Part shown: positions 8,572 through 16,318 of the stretch, piece by piece
Position numbering within the stretch: position 1 is the stretch's first letter
How the letters are laid out: the number at the start of each line of letters is the position of its first letter
Origin: JASHSH01 sp036490215
GTDB taxonomy: Bacteria; Pseudomonadota; Alphaproteobacteria; Rhodospirillales; Magnetospirillaceae
Length of the DNA: 55,790 nt
Direction: 5' to 3'
Assembly (NCBI GenBank): GCA_036490215.1
Contig: DASXEH010000075.1
Location: 1-55,790, forward strand
Translations under genes and position numbers: made by a program
Notes under the pieces: generated by a model
The model's input: the letters and a program-made list of their open reading frames with translations, nothing else
What the model was told of the DNA's origin: nothing
The model's database searches: none

Positions 8572-9273
8572 CTAGCGGCTGCGCATGTCTTCGACCATCG
8601 CGGTCAACCGCGGCAGGTCGCGCACCACCAGAGCGTTCTTCTGACGCTCGACAATGCCATCGCGGGCAAGGTCGTTCAGCACACGCGCAACCGTTTCGCG
8701 CGTGGTGCTGACGCGGCTGGCCAAATCGGCATGGAGCGGAATCGGCGAAATCATCGCCGTGCGCCCATCGCTCGACAACGCCGCAGCCTGACGCATCAGC
8801 TCGGCTTGGATACGATGCTGCGCACCCAGCGTGCTCAAATCCATAATACGATTATCAGACTGTCGCACCATGCGCGCGAGGCGCCGCATGATGTCCAAAC
8901 CAATTTGAGGTTTCCGCGCCATCAGCGCCAGAAACACCGGCGACGGCATCGCAGCAGTGACGGCCCAGCCGCCTTGCGGCATCACGAATGCCGAACGCGG
9001 TCCGCCATCGATCGCCGCCAATTCGCCGAAATAGCCGCCGGGGCCGATATCGTCGAGCGTCACTTCACGCCCTGTCGGCGAGTAGTTGACGACGCGCACG
9101 GTGCCTTCGAGAACGAAGTGCACGTCGCGGCCGTCGGCCTGCATGTCGATGATGTGCTCGCCCGCCGTAAAACGTTTGAAACGGCACTGCCGCCCCAAGT
9201 CGATCCGCTCCGGCTTGGTGAGCGGCATCAACAACGGGACCCCATCAAGAGTATATGTTTGTTCTTCTGTCAT
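8572..9273 (-). CDS. CRP/FNR-family transcription regulator, CRP-like
   Basis: A 233-residue regulator with an N-terminal cyclic-nucleotide-binding beta-roll (about 15-130), a dimer helix and a C-terminal winged helix-turn-helix (about 165-215). The phosphate-binding cassette is kept: GEL at 83-85 and RSA at 93-95, so cAMP or a similar ligand is plausible. The recognition helix has RETVAR (192-197), the same residues that read GTGA-N6-TCAC in E. coli CRP. The FNR iron-sulphur cysteines are absent. It is divergent from a FecR-domain gene, with a CRP-like site in the shared promoter region, suggesting autoregulation. The ligand is inferred. Confidence 0.85.
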   Translation of the reverse strand: MTEEQTYTLDGVPLLMPLTKPERIDLGRQCRFKRFTAGEHIIDMQADGRDVHFVLEGTVRVVNYSPTGREVTLDDIGPGGYFGELAAIDGGPRSAFVMPQGGWAVTAAMPSPVFLALMARKPQIGLDIMRRLARMVRQSDNRIMDLSTLGAQHRIQAELMRQAAALSSDGRTAMISPIPLHADLASRVSTTRETVARVLNDLARDGIVERQKNALVVRDLPRLTAMVEDMRSR

Positions 9274-9297
9274 TTTCGTTCTCGATTTTCATTCTAC

Positions 9298-9313
9298 TGT
9301 GACTTCTGTCACT
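9298..9313. promoter_or_regulatory. CRP-type operator in the divergent promoter region
   Basis: TGTGACTTCTGTCACT matches TGTGA-N6-TCACA at 9 of 10 defined positions. It lies 25 bp upstream of the start of the CRP-family gene (minus strand) and about 75 bp upstream of the FecR-domain gene (plus strand). Confidence 0.6.
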
Positions 9314-9348
9314 TGACGAGGGGCCGGTCATCCAAAAGCGTTGACTTA

Positions 9349-9367
9349 CCGTATTACAATTATACGG
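9349..9367. promoter_or_regulatory. Inverted repeat and -10-like box upstream of the FecR-domain gene
   Basis: CCGTAT and ATACGG flank a 7-bp spacer. Read on the minus strand, positions 9363-9358 spell TATAAT, a possible -10 box for the CRP-family gene. The position directly before the FecR-gene ribosome site would allow repression by a bound protein. Confidence 0.4.
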
Positions 9368-9388
9368 GAACACTGAAGGGAAGCTGTG

Positions 9389-10030
9389 ATGACGACCATC
9401 CGCTCATTTTCATGGTGCGTTGCGATCCTCACCTTGTGCTGCGGCTTGATGACGGCCCCCACCGAAGCGGCTTCCATCGGCAGCGTAACCCGTATTCGCG
9501 GCGATGCCAGCGCCGAATCGTCCGGCCAGAAGCGGAATTTGACCAAGGACGCCGAGATCGACATGGGCGATCGCCTGACCACCGGCCCCGCTGCGCGTCT
9601 TGAGATCAAATTCGCCGATGGCACAACGCTGACGCTGGGCGAGAAAGCCGATTTCACGATCGACGACCTCACGATCAGTAAAGACAGCGGCATCGCCCTT
9701 TTCACTCGCAAGGCCGGTGCAGTACTTTTATCAGGAGGCGATATCGCCAAACTGCCAAACCATAAGATCGAGATTGCGAGCAATGCCGGCACGATCGGCA
9801 TCCGTGGGACCACGGTCTGGGGCGGAACCATCAAGGACAAGAGTCAGTTGGACGTGTTCCTGATCGAGGGTGCGGTCGAAGTGCGTTCGCCTGGCGGCAC
9901 GGTCGTCCTCGACAAGCCGGGGCTTGGAACCTCCATTGGCACCATCGGCGCCAAGCCTGACGACCCGACCCAATGGCAAACGGCCCTGCGGGACCGAGCC
10001 GTCGCGACCGTATCCTTCGACGCCCCCTAA
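9389..10030 (+). CDS. Exported FecR-domain protein
   Basis: A 213-residue protein with a signal peptide (hydrophobic stretch to about residue 28, cleavage after TEA-A) followed by a FecR domain: the stretches SIGSVTRIRGDA, GDRLTTGPAARLEIKFADGTTLTLGE and TIGIRGTTVWGG are typical. In this subgroup the domain is free in the periplasm rather than attached to an anti-sigma helix, and its ligand is unknown. Both GTG (9386) and ATG (9389) follow the GAAGGGA ribosome site; I take the ATG for spacing. No iron-uptake or sigma-factor gene is near, so a FecR-type signalling role is not supported. Expression may be linked to the divergent CRP-like regulator. Confidence 0.8.
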   Translation: MTTIRSFSWCVAILTLCCGLMTAPTEAASIGSVTRIRGDASAESSGQKRNLTKDAEIDMGDRLTTGPAARLEIKFADGTTLTLGEKADFTIDDLTISKDSGIALFTRKAGAVLLSGGDIAKLPNHKIEIASNAGTIGIRGTTVWGGTIKDKSQLDVFLIEGAVEVRSPGGTVVLDKPGLGTSIGTIGAKPDDPTQWQTALRDRAVATVSFDAP

Positions 10031-10061
10031 GGGGCGTTAAGGTTCGATGATTGAAGGAAAT

Positions 10062-10138
10062 TGGGGCGAGCGACCGGATTCGAACCGGCGACATCCAGGA
10101 CCACAACCTGGCGCTCTAACCAACTGAGCTACGCCCGC
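10062..10138 (-). tRNA. tRNA-His (GTG anticodon)
   Basis: Reading the minus strand, a full cloverleaf is visible: acceptor GCGGGCG paired with CGCTCGC (one G-U), D-arm AGCTCAGTTGGTTAGAGC, anticodon loop with GTG, and T-arm with TTCGAAT. The discriminator base is C, the histidine identity base, and the CCA end is encoded. The base before position 1 is G (10139), so the G-1 required by HisRS is encoded in the DNA. It lies alone between the FecR-domain gene and an aminotransferase gene. Confidence 0.97.
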
Positions 10139-10169
10139 CGCCGAGGGCCTGTGTCTACCCCTCGGCGGC
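10137..10169 (-). other. GC-rich hairpin abutting the tRNA-His 5' end
   Basis: GCCGCCGAGGG (10137-10147) and CCCTCGGCGGC (10159-10169) are perfect 11-bp arms with an 11-base loop. The outer bases include the first nucleotides of tRNA-His. On the minus strand it follows the aminotransferase stop and precedes the tRNA, so it could mark the end of the aminotransferase transcript or compete with folding of the tRNA precursor. Confidence 0.45.
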
Positions 10170-10176
10170 GAAGGCG

Positions 10177-11346
10177 TCAAGCATGCCCGGCCTTGAAATG
10201 CCTGGCCATGCGCTTCAGCGCTTCGTCGATCGCCTCGTCCTTCTTGGCGAAGCAGAAACGGGCGAAATGGTGGATTCCGTCCTGATTGTAGAAAGCACTG
10301 ACCGGAACAGCAGCCACACCGGCATCGGTGGTCAGGCTGCGGCAGAAATCGGCATCGCTGCCATTGAAGCCGATGGAGCGAATATCGGCGTTGAGGAAGT
10401 AGCTGCCGCTGCACGGCAAGACATTGAAACCGATGTGGCGCAAACCCGCGGCCAGTTTGTCGCGGCGTAGCGCCAGGCCTTCCTGCAGTGACTTGTAGTA
10501 GCCGTCGCTGCTCGCCAGCCCCTCTGCCACGGCCTGTTGCAGGCTCGTCGGCGTGGTGAAGGTGATGTACTGATGCGCCTTGGCGATCGGCTGCAGCAGT
10601 TCCGGCGCGGCCGTGATGTAGCCCACCTTCCAACTGGTCAGCGAGAAGGTCTTGCCCGCCGAACCGATGCGCACGGCGCGATCGCGCATCCCCGGAATCG
10701 TCATCAGCGGGACGTGCCTCTTGCCGTCATAGATCAAGTGTTCGTAGACCTCGTCGCAGACCGCATAAGCGTCGTGGCGAATGATGAGATCGGCGAGGAA
10801 GGTCAGTTCCTCGGTGCTGAACACTTTGCCGGTGGGGTTCATCGGCGAGTTCATGATCAGCAGCTTCGTCTTCGCGCTGAAGGCCTTCATGAGCGCCTCA
10901 CGCGGCAAATCCCAATTCGGCGCCTCCAGCCGTACCAGCTTCGGCACACCACCGGCGCGGCGCACAATCGGCAGATAGCTGTCGTACAGCGGCTCGATCA
11001 GCACCACCTCGTCGCCCGGTTCGATCAGCCCGAACAGGCAATCCGCCAGAGCCTCGGTCGCGCCCGAGGTGACCATCACCTCACGCATCGGATCGACGGT
11101 CAGGCCATAGAAGCGCTGGGCATGGTCCGCCACAGCTTGGCGCAGCACCGGGATGCCCATCATCGAGGGGTATTGATGAGGACCCGCCGAAACCGCGGCA
11201 GCCGCGGCGGCGATGACGCTGGGCGGCTCCAGTCCTTCGGGGAAACCCTGGCCCAGATTGACGGCGCCGTGCTCGGCAGCCAGTCGGCTCATCACCTCGA
11301 AAATCGTCGTTCCATAGCTGCTCAGAATGCTGTTACCGGCCTTCAC
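10177..11346 (-). CDS. PLP-dependent class I/II aminotransferase
   Basis: A 389-residue fold-type I aminotransferase. It shows NLGQGFPEG near residue 30, substrate-pocket SGATEAL (94-100), NPTGKVF (170-176), CDEVYEHLIYDG (197-208) with the PLP-contacting Asp and Tyr, and the Schiff-base Lys232 in SAGKTFSLTSWKVG. The sequence style is that of the YbdL/kynurenine-oxoglutarate transaminase group, which uses methionine, glutamine or aromatic amino acids; the exact donor cannot be decided. It runs alone toward tRNA-His, divergent from glnB-glnA, whose promoter region it borders. Confidence 0.85.
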   Translation of the reverse strand: MKAGNSILSSYGTTIFEVMSRLAAEHGAVNLGQGFPEGLEPPSVIAAAAAAVSAGPHQYPSMMGIPVLRQAVADHAQRFYGLTVDPMREVMVTSGATEALADCLFGLIEPGDEVVLIEPLYDSYLPIVRRAGGVPKLVRLEAPNWDLPREALMKAFSAKTKLLIMNSPMNPTGKVFSTEELTFLADLIIRHDAYAVCDEVYEHLIYDGKRHVPLMTIPGMRDRAVRIGSAGKTFSLTSWKVGYITAAPELLQPIAKAHQYITFTTPTSLQQAVAEGLASSDGYYKSLQEGLALRRDKLAAGLRHIGFNVLPCSGSYFLNADIRSIGFNGSDADFCRSLTTDAGVAAVPVSAFYNQDGIHHFARFCFAKKDEAIDEALKRMARHFKAGHA

Positions 11347-11424
11347 GCTCTCTCTCCCTCACCGGCGGTCTTCGCTGGCCGCCCAGGACCTTGGGTTAGC
11401 ACGGATCGCGCCGGCTACCAATGC

Positions 11425-11439
11425 GCCTAAAATTTAGGC
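11425..11439. promoter_or_regulatory. Inverted repeat upstream of the glnB promoter
   Basis: GCCTAAAATTTAGGC is a perfect 15-bp palindrome about 110 bp upstream of the sigma-54 promoter, the usual distance for an enhancer. A second imperfect repeat (TTAGG, then CCCTAA) follows at about 11435-11452. It does not match the TGCACC-N5-GGTGCA NtrC consensus well. Confidence 0.4.
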
Positions 11440-11546
11440 ATACTCGCCCTAAGTTTGTGCAGACGCTGAATGAAGCGCAGGGAGAAATCCCTGTATTTCC
11501 ATGGTTTCGTGGTCGTTTTGCGACCGCGAGATGACCATGGCCGTCA

Positions 11547-11562
11547 TGGCACGGCGCATGCT
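11547..11562 (+). promoter_or_regulatory. Sigma-54 (RpoN) promoter of glnB-glnA
   Basis: TGGCACGGCGCATGCT matches the RpoN consensus TGGCACG-N4-TTGCT with one mismatch. GG (-24) and GC (-12) are separated by the required 10 bp. The glnB start codon is about 60 bp downstream. Confidence 0.75.
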
Positions 11563-11622
11563 AAATGACTCGGGCCGGTCACGACCGGTCTCTCCGAAAC
11601 CGATGACAATGCAACGGGGGCC

Positions 11623-11961
11623 ATGAAGAAGATCGAAGCCATTATCAAACCCTTCAAGCTCGATGAGGTTAAGGAAGCCCTCAACGAGATCGGTCTGCAA
11701 GGTTTGACCGTGACCGAAGCCAAGGGCTTCGGCCGCCAGAAGGGCCACACCGAACTCTATCGTGGCGCCGAGTATGTGGTGGATTTCCTGCCCAAAGTGA
11801 AAATCGAGTTGGTGATCGAGGACACGCTCGTCGAGCGGGCACTCGAAGCCATTCAGCAGGCAGCCCACACCGGCCGCATCGGGGACGGCAAGATTTTCGT
11901 GACGCCGGTTGAGGAAGCGGTTCGCATCCGCACCGGCGAACGCGGCAGCGACGCCATCTGA
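11623..11961 (+). CDS. glnB: Nitrogen regulatory protein PII
   Basis: A 112-residue PII trimer subunit that senses glutamine, 2-oxoglutarate and ATP/ADP, and controls GS adenylylation and NtrB. The T-loop carries the uridylylated Tyr51 in ELYRGAEY, and the B- and C-loop signatures (TGRIGDGKIFV near 88, RIRTGERG near 101) are intact. It comes directly before glnA, the GlnB rather than GlnK context (no amtB). Transcription is predicted from the sigma-54 promoter at 11547-11562, i.e. nitrogen-limitation control. Confidence 0.97.
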   Translation: MKKIEAIIKPFKLDEVKEALNEIGLQGLTVTEAKGFGRQKGHTELYRGAEYVVDFLPKVKIELVIEDTLVERALEAIQQAAHTGRIGDGKIFVTPVEEAVRIRTGERGSDAI

Positions 11962-11981
11962 GCGAGGGGTCTCCCCTCGCT
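11961..11981 (+). other. Hairpin between glnB and glnA
   Basis: AGCGAGGGG and CCCCTCGCT form a perfect 9-bp stem with a TCT loop, starting at the last base of the glnB stop codon. It has no T run; it may stabilise the glnB 3' end or lower glnA read-through. Confidence 0.5.
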
Positions 11982-12032
11982 TACCGGCGACTCTGAAATT
12001 CAACTCCAAACCAACTGCAGGGAACAGCAACG

Positions 12033-13469
12033 ATGGCAGACGCGAAGAAATCCTCCGGCAAGTCGGAAGTGAAGCGGGTCCTTGATATGATCAAGGAACA
12101 CGACGTTAAGTACGTCGATTTCCGGTTCACCGATCCGCGCGGCAAGTGGCAGCACACCGCGCAGCATGTGCGCACGGTCGACGAGACCATGCTCACCGAA
12201 GGCATCATGTTCGACGGCTCGTCCATCGCAGGGTGGAAGAGCATCAACGAATCCGACATGAGCCTGCGCCCCGACCTCTCGACCGCCGTGATCGATCCCT
12301 TCGCCGCCCAGACGATGATGATCCTGAATTGCGACGTCTACGAGCCGCTGACGGGCAAGCCCTATGACCGCGATCCGCGCGGCATCGCCAAGAAGGCCGA
12401 AGCCTATGTGGCGTCGTCGGGCATCGGCGACACCGCCTTTTTCGGCCCGGAAGCCGAATTCTTCATCTTCGACGACGTCCGCTACGAAGTGAAGATGAAC
12501 TCGGTGTTCTACAAGCTCGACTCCGAGGAAGGCCCGTATGTGACGGGTAAGGACTATCCGGAGGGCAACCCCGGCCACCGTCCGCCGATCAAGGGCGGCT
12601 ACTTCCCGGTTCCGCCGGTCGATTGGCACCAGGACATCCGCGCCGAGATGCTGACGACGATGGGCGATATGGGCCTGGCGGTCGAAAAGCATCACCACGA
12701 AGTGGCCTCGTCGCAGAGCGAGTTGGGCTGCACCTTCAGCACCCTGCTCCGCGCCGCTGATCACATGCAGATCTACAAGTATGTGGTTCACAACGTCGCG
12801 CACAGCTACGGCAAGACCGCGACCTTCATGCCCAAGCCGATCTTCGGCGATAACGGTTCGGGCATGCACGTCCACCAGTCGGTGTGGAAGTCGGGCAAAC
12901 CGCTGTTCGCCGGCACCGGCTATGCCGATCTGTCGCAGATGGCGCTGCACTACATTGGCGGCATCATCAAGCACGCCAAGGCGCTCAACGCCTTCACCAA
13001 CCCGACCACCAACAGCTACAAGCGCCTGATCCCCGGCTTCGAAGCCCCGGTGTTGCTCGCCTACTCGGCGCGTAACCGTTCGGCTTCGTGCCGTATCCCG
13101 CTGGGTGCTGGCCCAAAGGCGAAGCGCGTCGAAGTGCGCTTCCCCGATCCGGCCTCGAACCCCTACCTCGCCTTCTCGGCGATGCTGATGGCAGGTCTGG
13201 ACGGTATTGCCAACAAGATCGACCCGGGCAAGCCGATGGACAAGAACCTGTACGACCTGCCGCCGGACGAACTGAAGAAGGTTCCGACGGTGTGCGGCAG
13301 CCTCCGCGAAGCGCTACAGAACCTCGAGAAGGATCACGCCTTCCTGCTGAAGGGCGACGTGTTCACAAAGGACTTCATCGAGGCCTACATGGAGCTCCGT
13401 TGGGAGGAAGTGTACAAGTTCGAGCACACGCCGCACCCGATCGAATTCCAGATGTACTACTCGGTCTGA
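12033..13469 (+). CDS. glnA: Glutamine synthetase type I
   Basis: A 478-residue glutamine synthetase (ATP + glutamate + ammonia to glutamine), working as a dodecamer in the cytoplasm. Visible are the FDGSSIAGWK segment, the EAEFF and VEKHHHEV metal-binding stretches, NGSGMHVHQS, and the latch Tyr407 in KNLYDLPP, the GlnE adenylylation site (Tyr397 of enterics). The N-terminus is about nine lysine/serine-rich residues longer than usual; CAGGGA precedes this ATG. It lies 71 bp after glnB and ends at a strong terminator. Confidence 0.97.
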   Translation: MADAKKSSGKSEVKRVLDMIKEHDVKYVDFRFTDPRGKWQHTAQHVRTVDETMLTEGIMFDGSSIAGWKSINESDMSLRPDLSTAVIDPFAAQTMMILNCDVYEPLTGKPYDRDPRGIAKKAEAYVASSGIGDTAFFGPEAEFFIFDDVRYEVKMNSVFYKLDSEEGPYVTGKDYPEGNPGHRPPIKGGYFPVPPVDWHQDIRAEMLTTMGDMGLAVEKHHHEVASSQSELGCTFSTLLRAADHMQIYKYVVHNVAHSYGKTATFMPKPIFGDNGSGMHVHQSVWKSGKPLFAGTGYADLSQMALHYIGGIIKHAKALNAFTNPTTNSYKRLIPGFEAPVLLAYSARNRSASCRIPLGAGPKAKRVEVRFPDPASNPYLAFSAMLMAGLDGIANKIDPGKPMDKNLYDLPPDELKKVPTVCGSLREALQNLEKDHAFLLKGDVFTKDFIEAYMELRWEEVYKFEHTPHPIEFQMYYSV

Positions 13470-13492
13470 TCCGAGCGTCATCCGATCGACAG

Positions 13493-13526
13493 AAACCCCG
13501 CCGGGCAACCGGCGGGGTTTTTCTTT
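13493..13526 (+). terminator. Rho-independent terminator of glnA
   Basis: AAACCCCGCCGG and CCGGCGGGGTTT form a perfect 12-bp stem with a GCAA tetraloop, followed by a T-rich tail (TTCTTT). Confidence 0.9.
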
Positions 13527-13558
13527 GACTTGCGTTTCAGAAGGGAGCGCGCGACGCG

Positions 13559-13990
13559 CTAGAGCGAGTTGACGCCGATCGCGACCGACAGGAACAACGA
13601 CACCGGCGAATAGAGGGTCGTGTCGAGCTGCGCGAACCGCGAGCCGCGGACCCGCTTGAAGAAGCCGACATAGCGGAAATCGCCCACCGCACGGATCAGA
13701 AAGGCGGCGGCCATGGTGATGCAGGCCACCTGCACGCTCTCGGGCGGAATCCGCGTCGCCGCCATACCCAGACGGGTGAACATCAGGTCGGCGGCCAAAA
13801 TGAAGACCAGGGCGACGATCAGCGTCATCGACGCCGACACGCGGAACAGCGGCCCTTTGGCCGTCTGCGGCACCAGCGCTTCGACACCAATGCTCCCGCC
13901 GAGGGCCCAATACATGTGAATGACGGCCATAACGACCAGGATGGCGGCGGCCATTCCGGCCAGGGGCGTGGACAAGAAGGCGATCGGCAT
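13559..13990 (-). CDS. DUF3995-type membrane protein
   Basis: A 143-residue protein with four predicted membrane helices, starting MPIAFLSTPLAGMAAAILVV. The stretch HMYWALGGSIGVEALVP after helix 1 and the C-terminal LDTTLYSPVSLFLS are typical of the DUF3995 family, whose role is unknown. I start it at ATG 13990; the frame continues upstream to 14152, but that extension has no family character and crosses the divergent promoter of the next gene. Monocistronic, convergent with glnA. Confidence 0.7.
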   Translation of the reverse strand: MPIAFLSTPLAGMAAAILVVMAVIHMYWALGGSIGVEALVPQTAKGPLFRVSASMTLIVALVFILAADLMFTRLGMAATRIPPESVQVACITMAAAFLIRAVGDFRYVGFFKRVRGSRFAQLDTTLYSPVSLFLSVAIGVNSL

Positions 13991-14127
13991 GGACGGGCTC
14001 ACAGTGGAGTGAGAAACAACCAAGGCGGGAAATGCATGGAACGTGCCGAATGTGGCGGTTCCGTGATGCAATGCTTTTCCACGGAAAAACCGCATGCGAC
14101 AGTGCCCTAAACCCTGGGGGAAACTGT

Positions 14128-14520
14128 ATGACTGCCTATCCATTGACCGCACTTGCCACGCTTTTGGCCATTATCGTATTCGGCGTTTTCGGTGCGGTGG
14201 TCACAATGGCGCGCGGCAAGTACGGCGTGGTCGCGCCCGCCATCAGCGGCCACCCCGACTTTGAGCGGCGCTTCCGGGTCCATGTGAACACAATGGAGCA
14301 ATTGGTGATGCTGCTCCCGGTGCTTTGGCTCTGCGGCATCTGGGTTGGCGATGCCTGGGCGGGCCTCGGCGGCCTGGTCTGGTGCCTCGGCCGCATCATC
14401 TACGCCTGGGGCTACTACCGCGACGCCGGCAAGCGGGAGATCGGGTTTTATGTCACCAGCACCCCTTTTGTGGCCATGCTGGTGGCCGATCTGGCTGCCA
14501 TCGTCATCCATTGGACATAG
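14128..14520 (+). CDS. MAPEG-family membrane protein
   Basis: A 130-residue protein with four predicted helices, preceded by CTGGGGGAAACTGT. The motif HPDFERRFRVHVNTMEQLVM (about 38-57) is the MAPEG signature, the family of microsomal glutathione transferases and eicosanoid enzymes. Bacterial members have glutathione transferase or peroxidase activity or none known. The glutathione-contacting Arg and Glu-Asn-like residues (RVHVNTMEQ) are present. Confidence 0.85.
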   Translation: MTAYPLTALATLLAIIVFGVFGAVVTMARGKYGVVAPAISGHPDFERRFRVHVNTMEQLVMLLPVLWLCGIWVGDAWAGLGGLVWCLGRIIYAWGYYRDAGKREIGFYVTSTPFVAMLVADLAAIVIHWT

Positions 14521-14576
14521 GGCGCCGGATATAGAGCCCGCCTTCAAATCCACGGCTGGCCGTGCCAAAATAGGCG

Positions 14577-16301
14577 ATGGCACCGTCTCGTCCCCGCCGC
14601 AGCAAGGAATTCCTGGCCCAATCCGTCGATCAAGCTTTGGGCCGCGAGCCGGCTGATCTGGTCATCAAGAACACGCGTTTCCTCAACATCGTCACCGGCG
14701 AGGTCGCCGAGAGCGATATTGCCATCTGTGGCGATGCCATCGTCGGCACCTATGCCGGCTATAAGGGCAAGCGCGAGATCGACGGCCGCAAACTCACCTG
14801 CGTGCCGGGCTTCGTCGACACCCATGTCCATGTCGAATCGAGTCTGGTGACGCCGTTCGAATTCGACCGCTGCGCCCTGCCCCGCGGCACCACCACGGCC
14901 ATCTGCGATCCGCATGAGATCACCAATGTGCTGGGCACCACCGGCCTCGACTACGTACTGGGCTCGGCGGCGAACACCGCCATGGATCTGCTTGTCCAAC
15001 TACCGTCCTGCGTGCCGGCGACAGCGCTGGAAACCTCGGGCGCGCGACTGGAAGCCGCCGATCTGCTGCCCTATCGCGACCATCCGAAGGGCATCGGCCT
15101 CGCTGAGTTCATGAACGTGCCTGGCGTCCTCAATAAAGACCCGGGCGTAATGGAAAAGCTGGCCGCGTTTTCCGATAGCCATATCGACGGCCATGCGCCG
15201 ATGGTCAGCGGTATGGAGCTCAACGCCTATCTCTCCTGCGGCATCCGCAATTGCCATGAGACCACGACGCTCGACGCCGCCTGGGAAAAGCTGCGCAAGG
15301 GCATGCAGGTGCTGATCCGCGAAGGCACCGTGTGCAAAGACGTGGCAACCCTGGCGCCGGCACTGACCGAGCAGACATCGAGCTTCTGCGCCTTCTGCAC
15401 CGACGATCGCAATCCGCTCGATATTCATGAAGAAGGCCATCTCGATCACGTGATCCGCATGGCGATCAAGCATGGCGCCCCGGTGGCTCACGCCTATCGC
15501 GCCGCCAGTTGGTCGGCCGCGCGCGGTTTCGGCCTAGCCGACCGCGGGCTGATCGCGCCGGGCCAGCGTGCCGATATCGTATTGCTGGAAGACCTGGCCG
15601 ATTGCCGCGTCCATTCGGTTGTCTCAGCCGGACGGCTGGTGGGTGACGAACTCTTCGCTGGCCGCAAGCCCGCGTCGCCCGTGGGCCTAGACAGTATGAA
15701 GCTCACGCCCGTAAGTGCCGCGGATTTCGCTACACCCGCCGGCGGCCCGAGCGGCCCGGTGATCGGCGTGCGCGCGGGCACCGTGGTCACCGAACATCTG
15801 ACGCTGGCACTGCCCTATCGCAACGGTCACCGCGAAGCCGATCCGTCACAAGACGTGCTGAAGGTCTGCGTCATCGCGCGCCACGGCAAGAACAAGAACA
15901 TCGGCCGCGGCTTCGTCAAAGGCTTCGGGATGAAGGACGCGGCGCTGGCCTCGTCGATCGGCCATGACAGCCACAATGTCTGCGTGATCGGCGCCGACGA
16001 TGCCGACATGGCCGTCGCGGTCAACCGGCTGATCCAGATCGGCGGCGGCTTCGTCGCCGTGCGCAATGGTGTGGTGATCGGCGAATTGCCGCTGCCGCTG
16101 GCCGGCCTCGTCAGCCTCGAGCCCTTCGAAAAAGTGGCGGACGGGCTGCGCAAGCTGCGCGGGATCGTTCGTGATCTCGGCTGTACTCTGCCCGAACCCT
16201 TCCTCCAGCTTGCCTTCCTGCCCCTGCCCGTGATCCCGCATCTGAAGATCACCGATTTCGGGCTGGTCGATGTCGACCGTTTCCAACTGATTGCCGCTTA
16301 A
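14577..16301 (+). CDS. ade: Adenine deaminase
   Basis: A 574-residue amidohydrolase that converts adenine to hypoxanthine plus ammonia. The metal-binding motif GFVDTHVHVESS (His83, His85), the HEIT stretch after CDP, and the Ade-specific SHIDGHAP and CTDDRNP stretches identify the family, as does the C-terminal domain (ARHGKNKNIGRGFVKGFG, SSIGHDSHN). Length agrees with bacterial Ade (570-600). It lies 17 bp before a phosphoribosyltransferase gene, so the pair may form a small purine/pyrimidine salvage operon. Confidence 0.93.
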   Translation: MAPSRPRRSKEFLAQSVDQALGREPADLVIKNTRFLNIVTGEVAESDIAICGDAIVGTYAGYKGKREIDGRKLTCVPGFVDTHVHVESSLVTPFEFDRCALPRGTTTAICDPHEITNVLGTTGLDYVLGSAANTAMDLLVQLPSCVPATALETSGARLEAADLLPYRDHPKGIGLAEFMNVPGVLNKDPGVMEKLAAFSDSHIDGHAPMVSGMELNAYLSCGIRNCHETTTLDAAWEKLRKGMQVLIREGTVCKDVATLAPALTEQTSSFCAFCTDDRNPLDIHEEGHLDHVIRMAIKHGAPVAHAYRAASWSAARGFGLADRGLIAPGQRADIVLLEDLADCRVHSVVSAGRLVGDELFAGRKPASPVGLDSMKLTPVSAADFATPAGGPSGPVIGVRAGTVVTEHLTLALPYRNGHREADPSQDVLKVCVIARHGKNKNIGRGFVKGFGMKDAALASSIGHDSHNVCVIGADDADMAVAVNRLIQIGGGFVAVRNGVVIGELPLPLAGLVSLEPFEKVADGLRKLRGIVRDLGCTLPEPFLQLAFLPLPVIPHLKITDFGLVDVDRFQLIAA

Positions 16302-16318
16302 AAAGAGGCCCATCTCCA

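Noticed and set aside
11425..11439. The palindrome as an NtrC site
   Set aside because: It lacks the TGCACC/GGTGCA half sites; noted as an unassigned operator instead.
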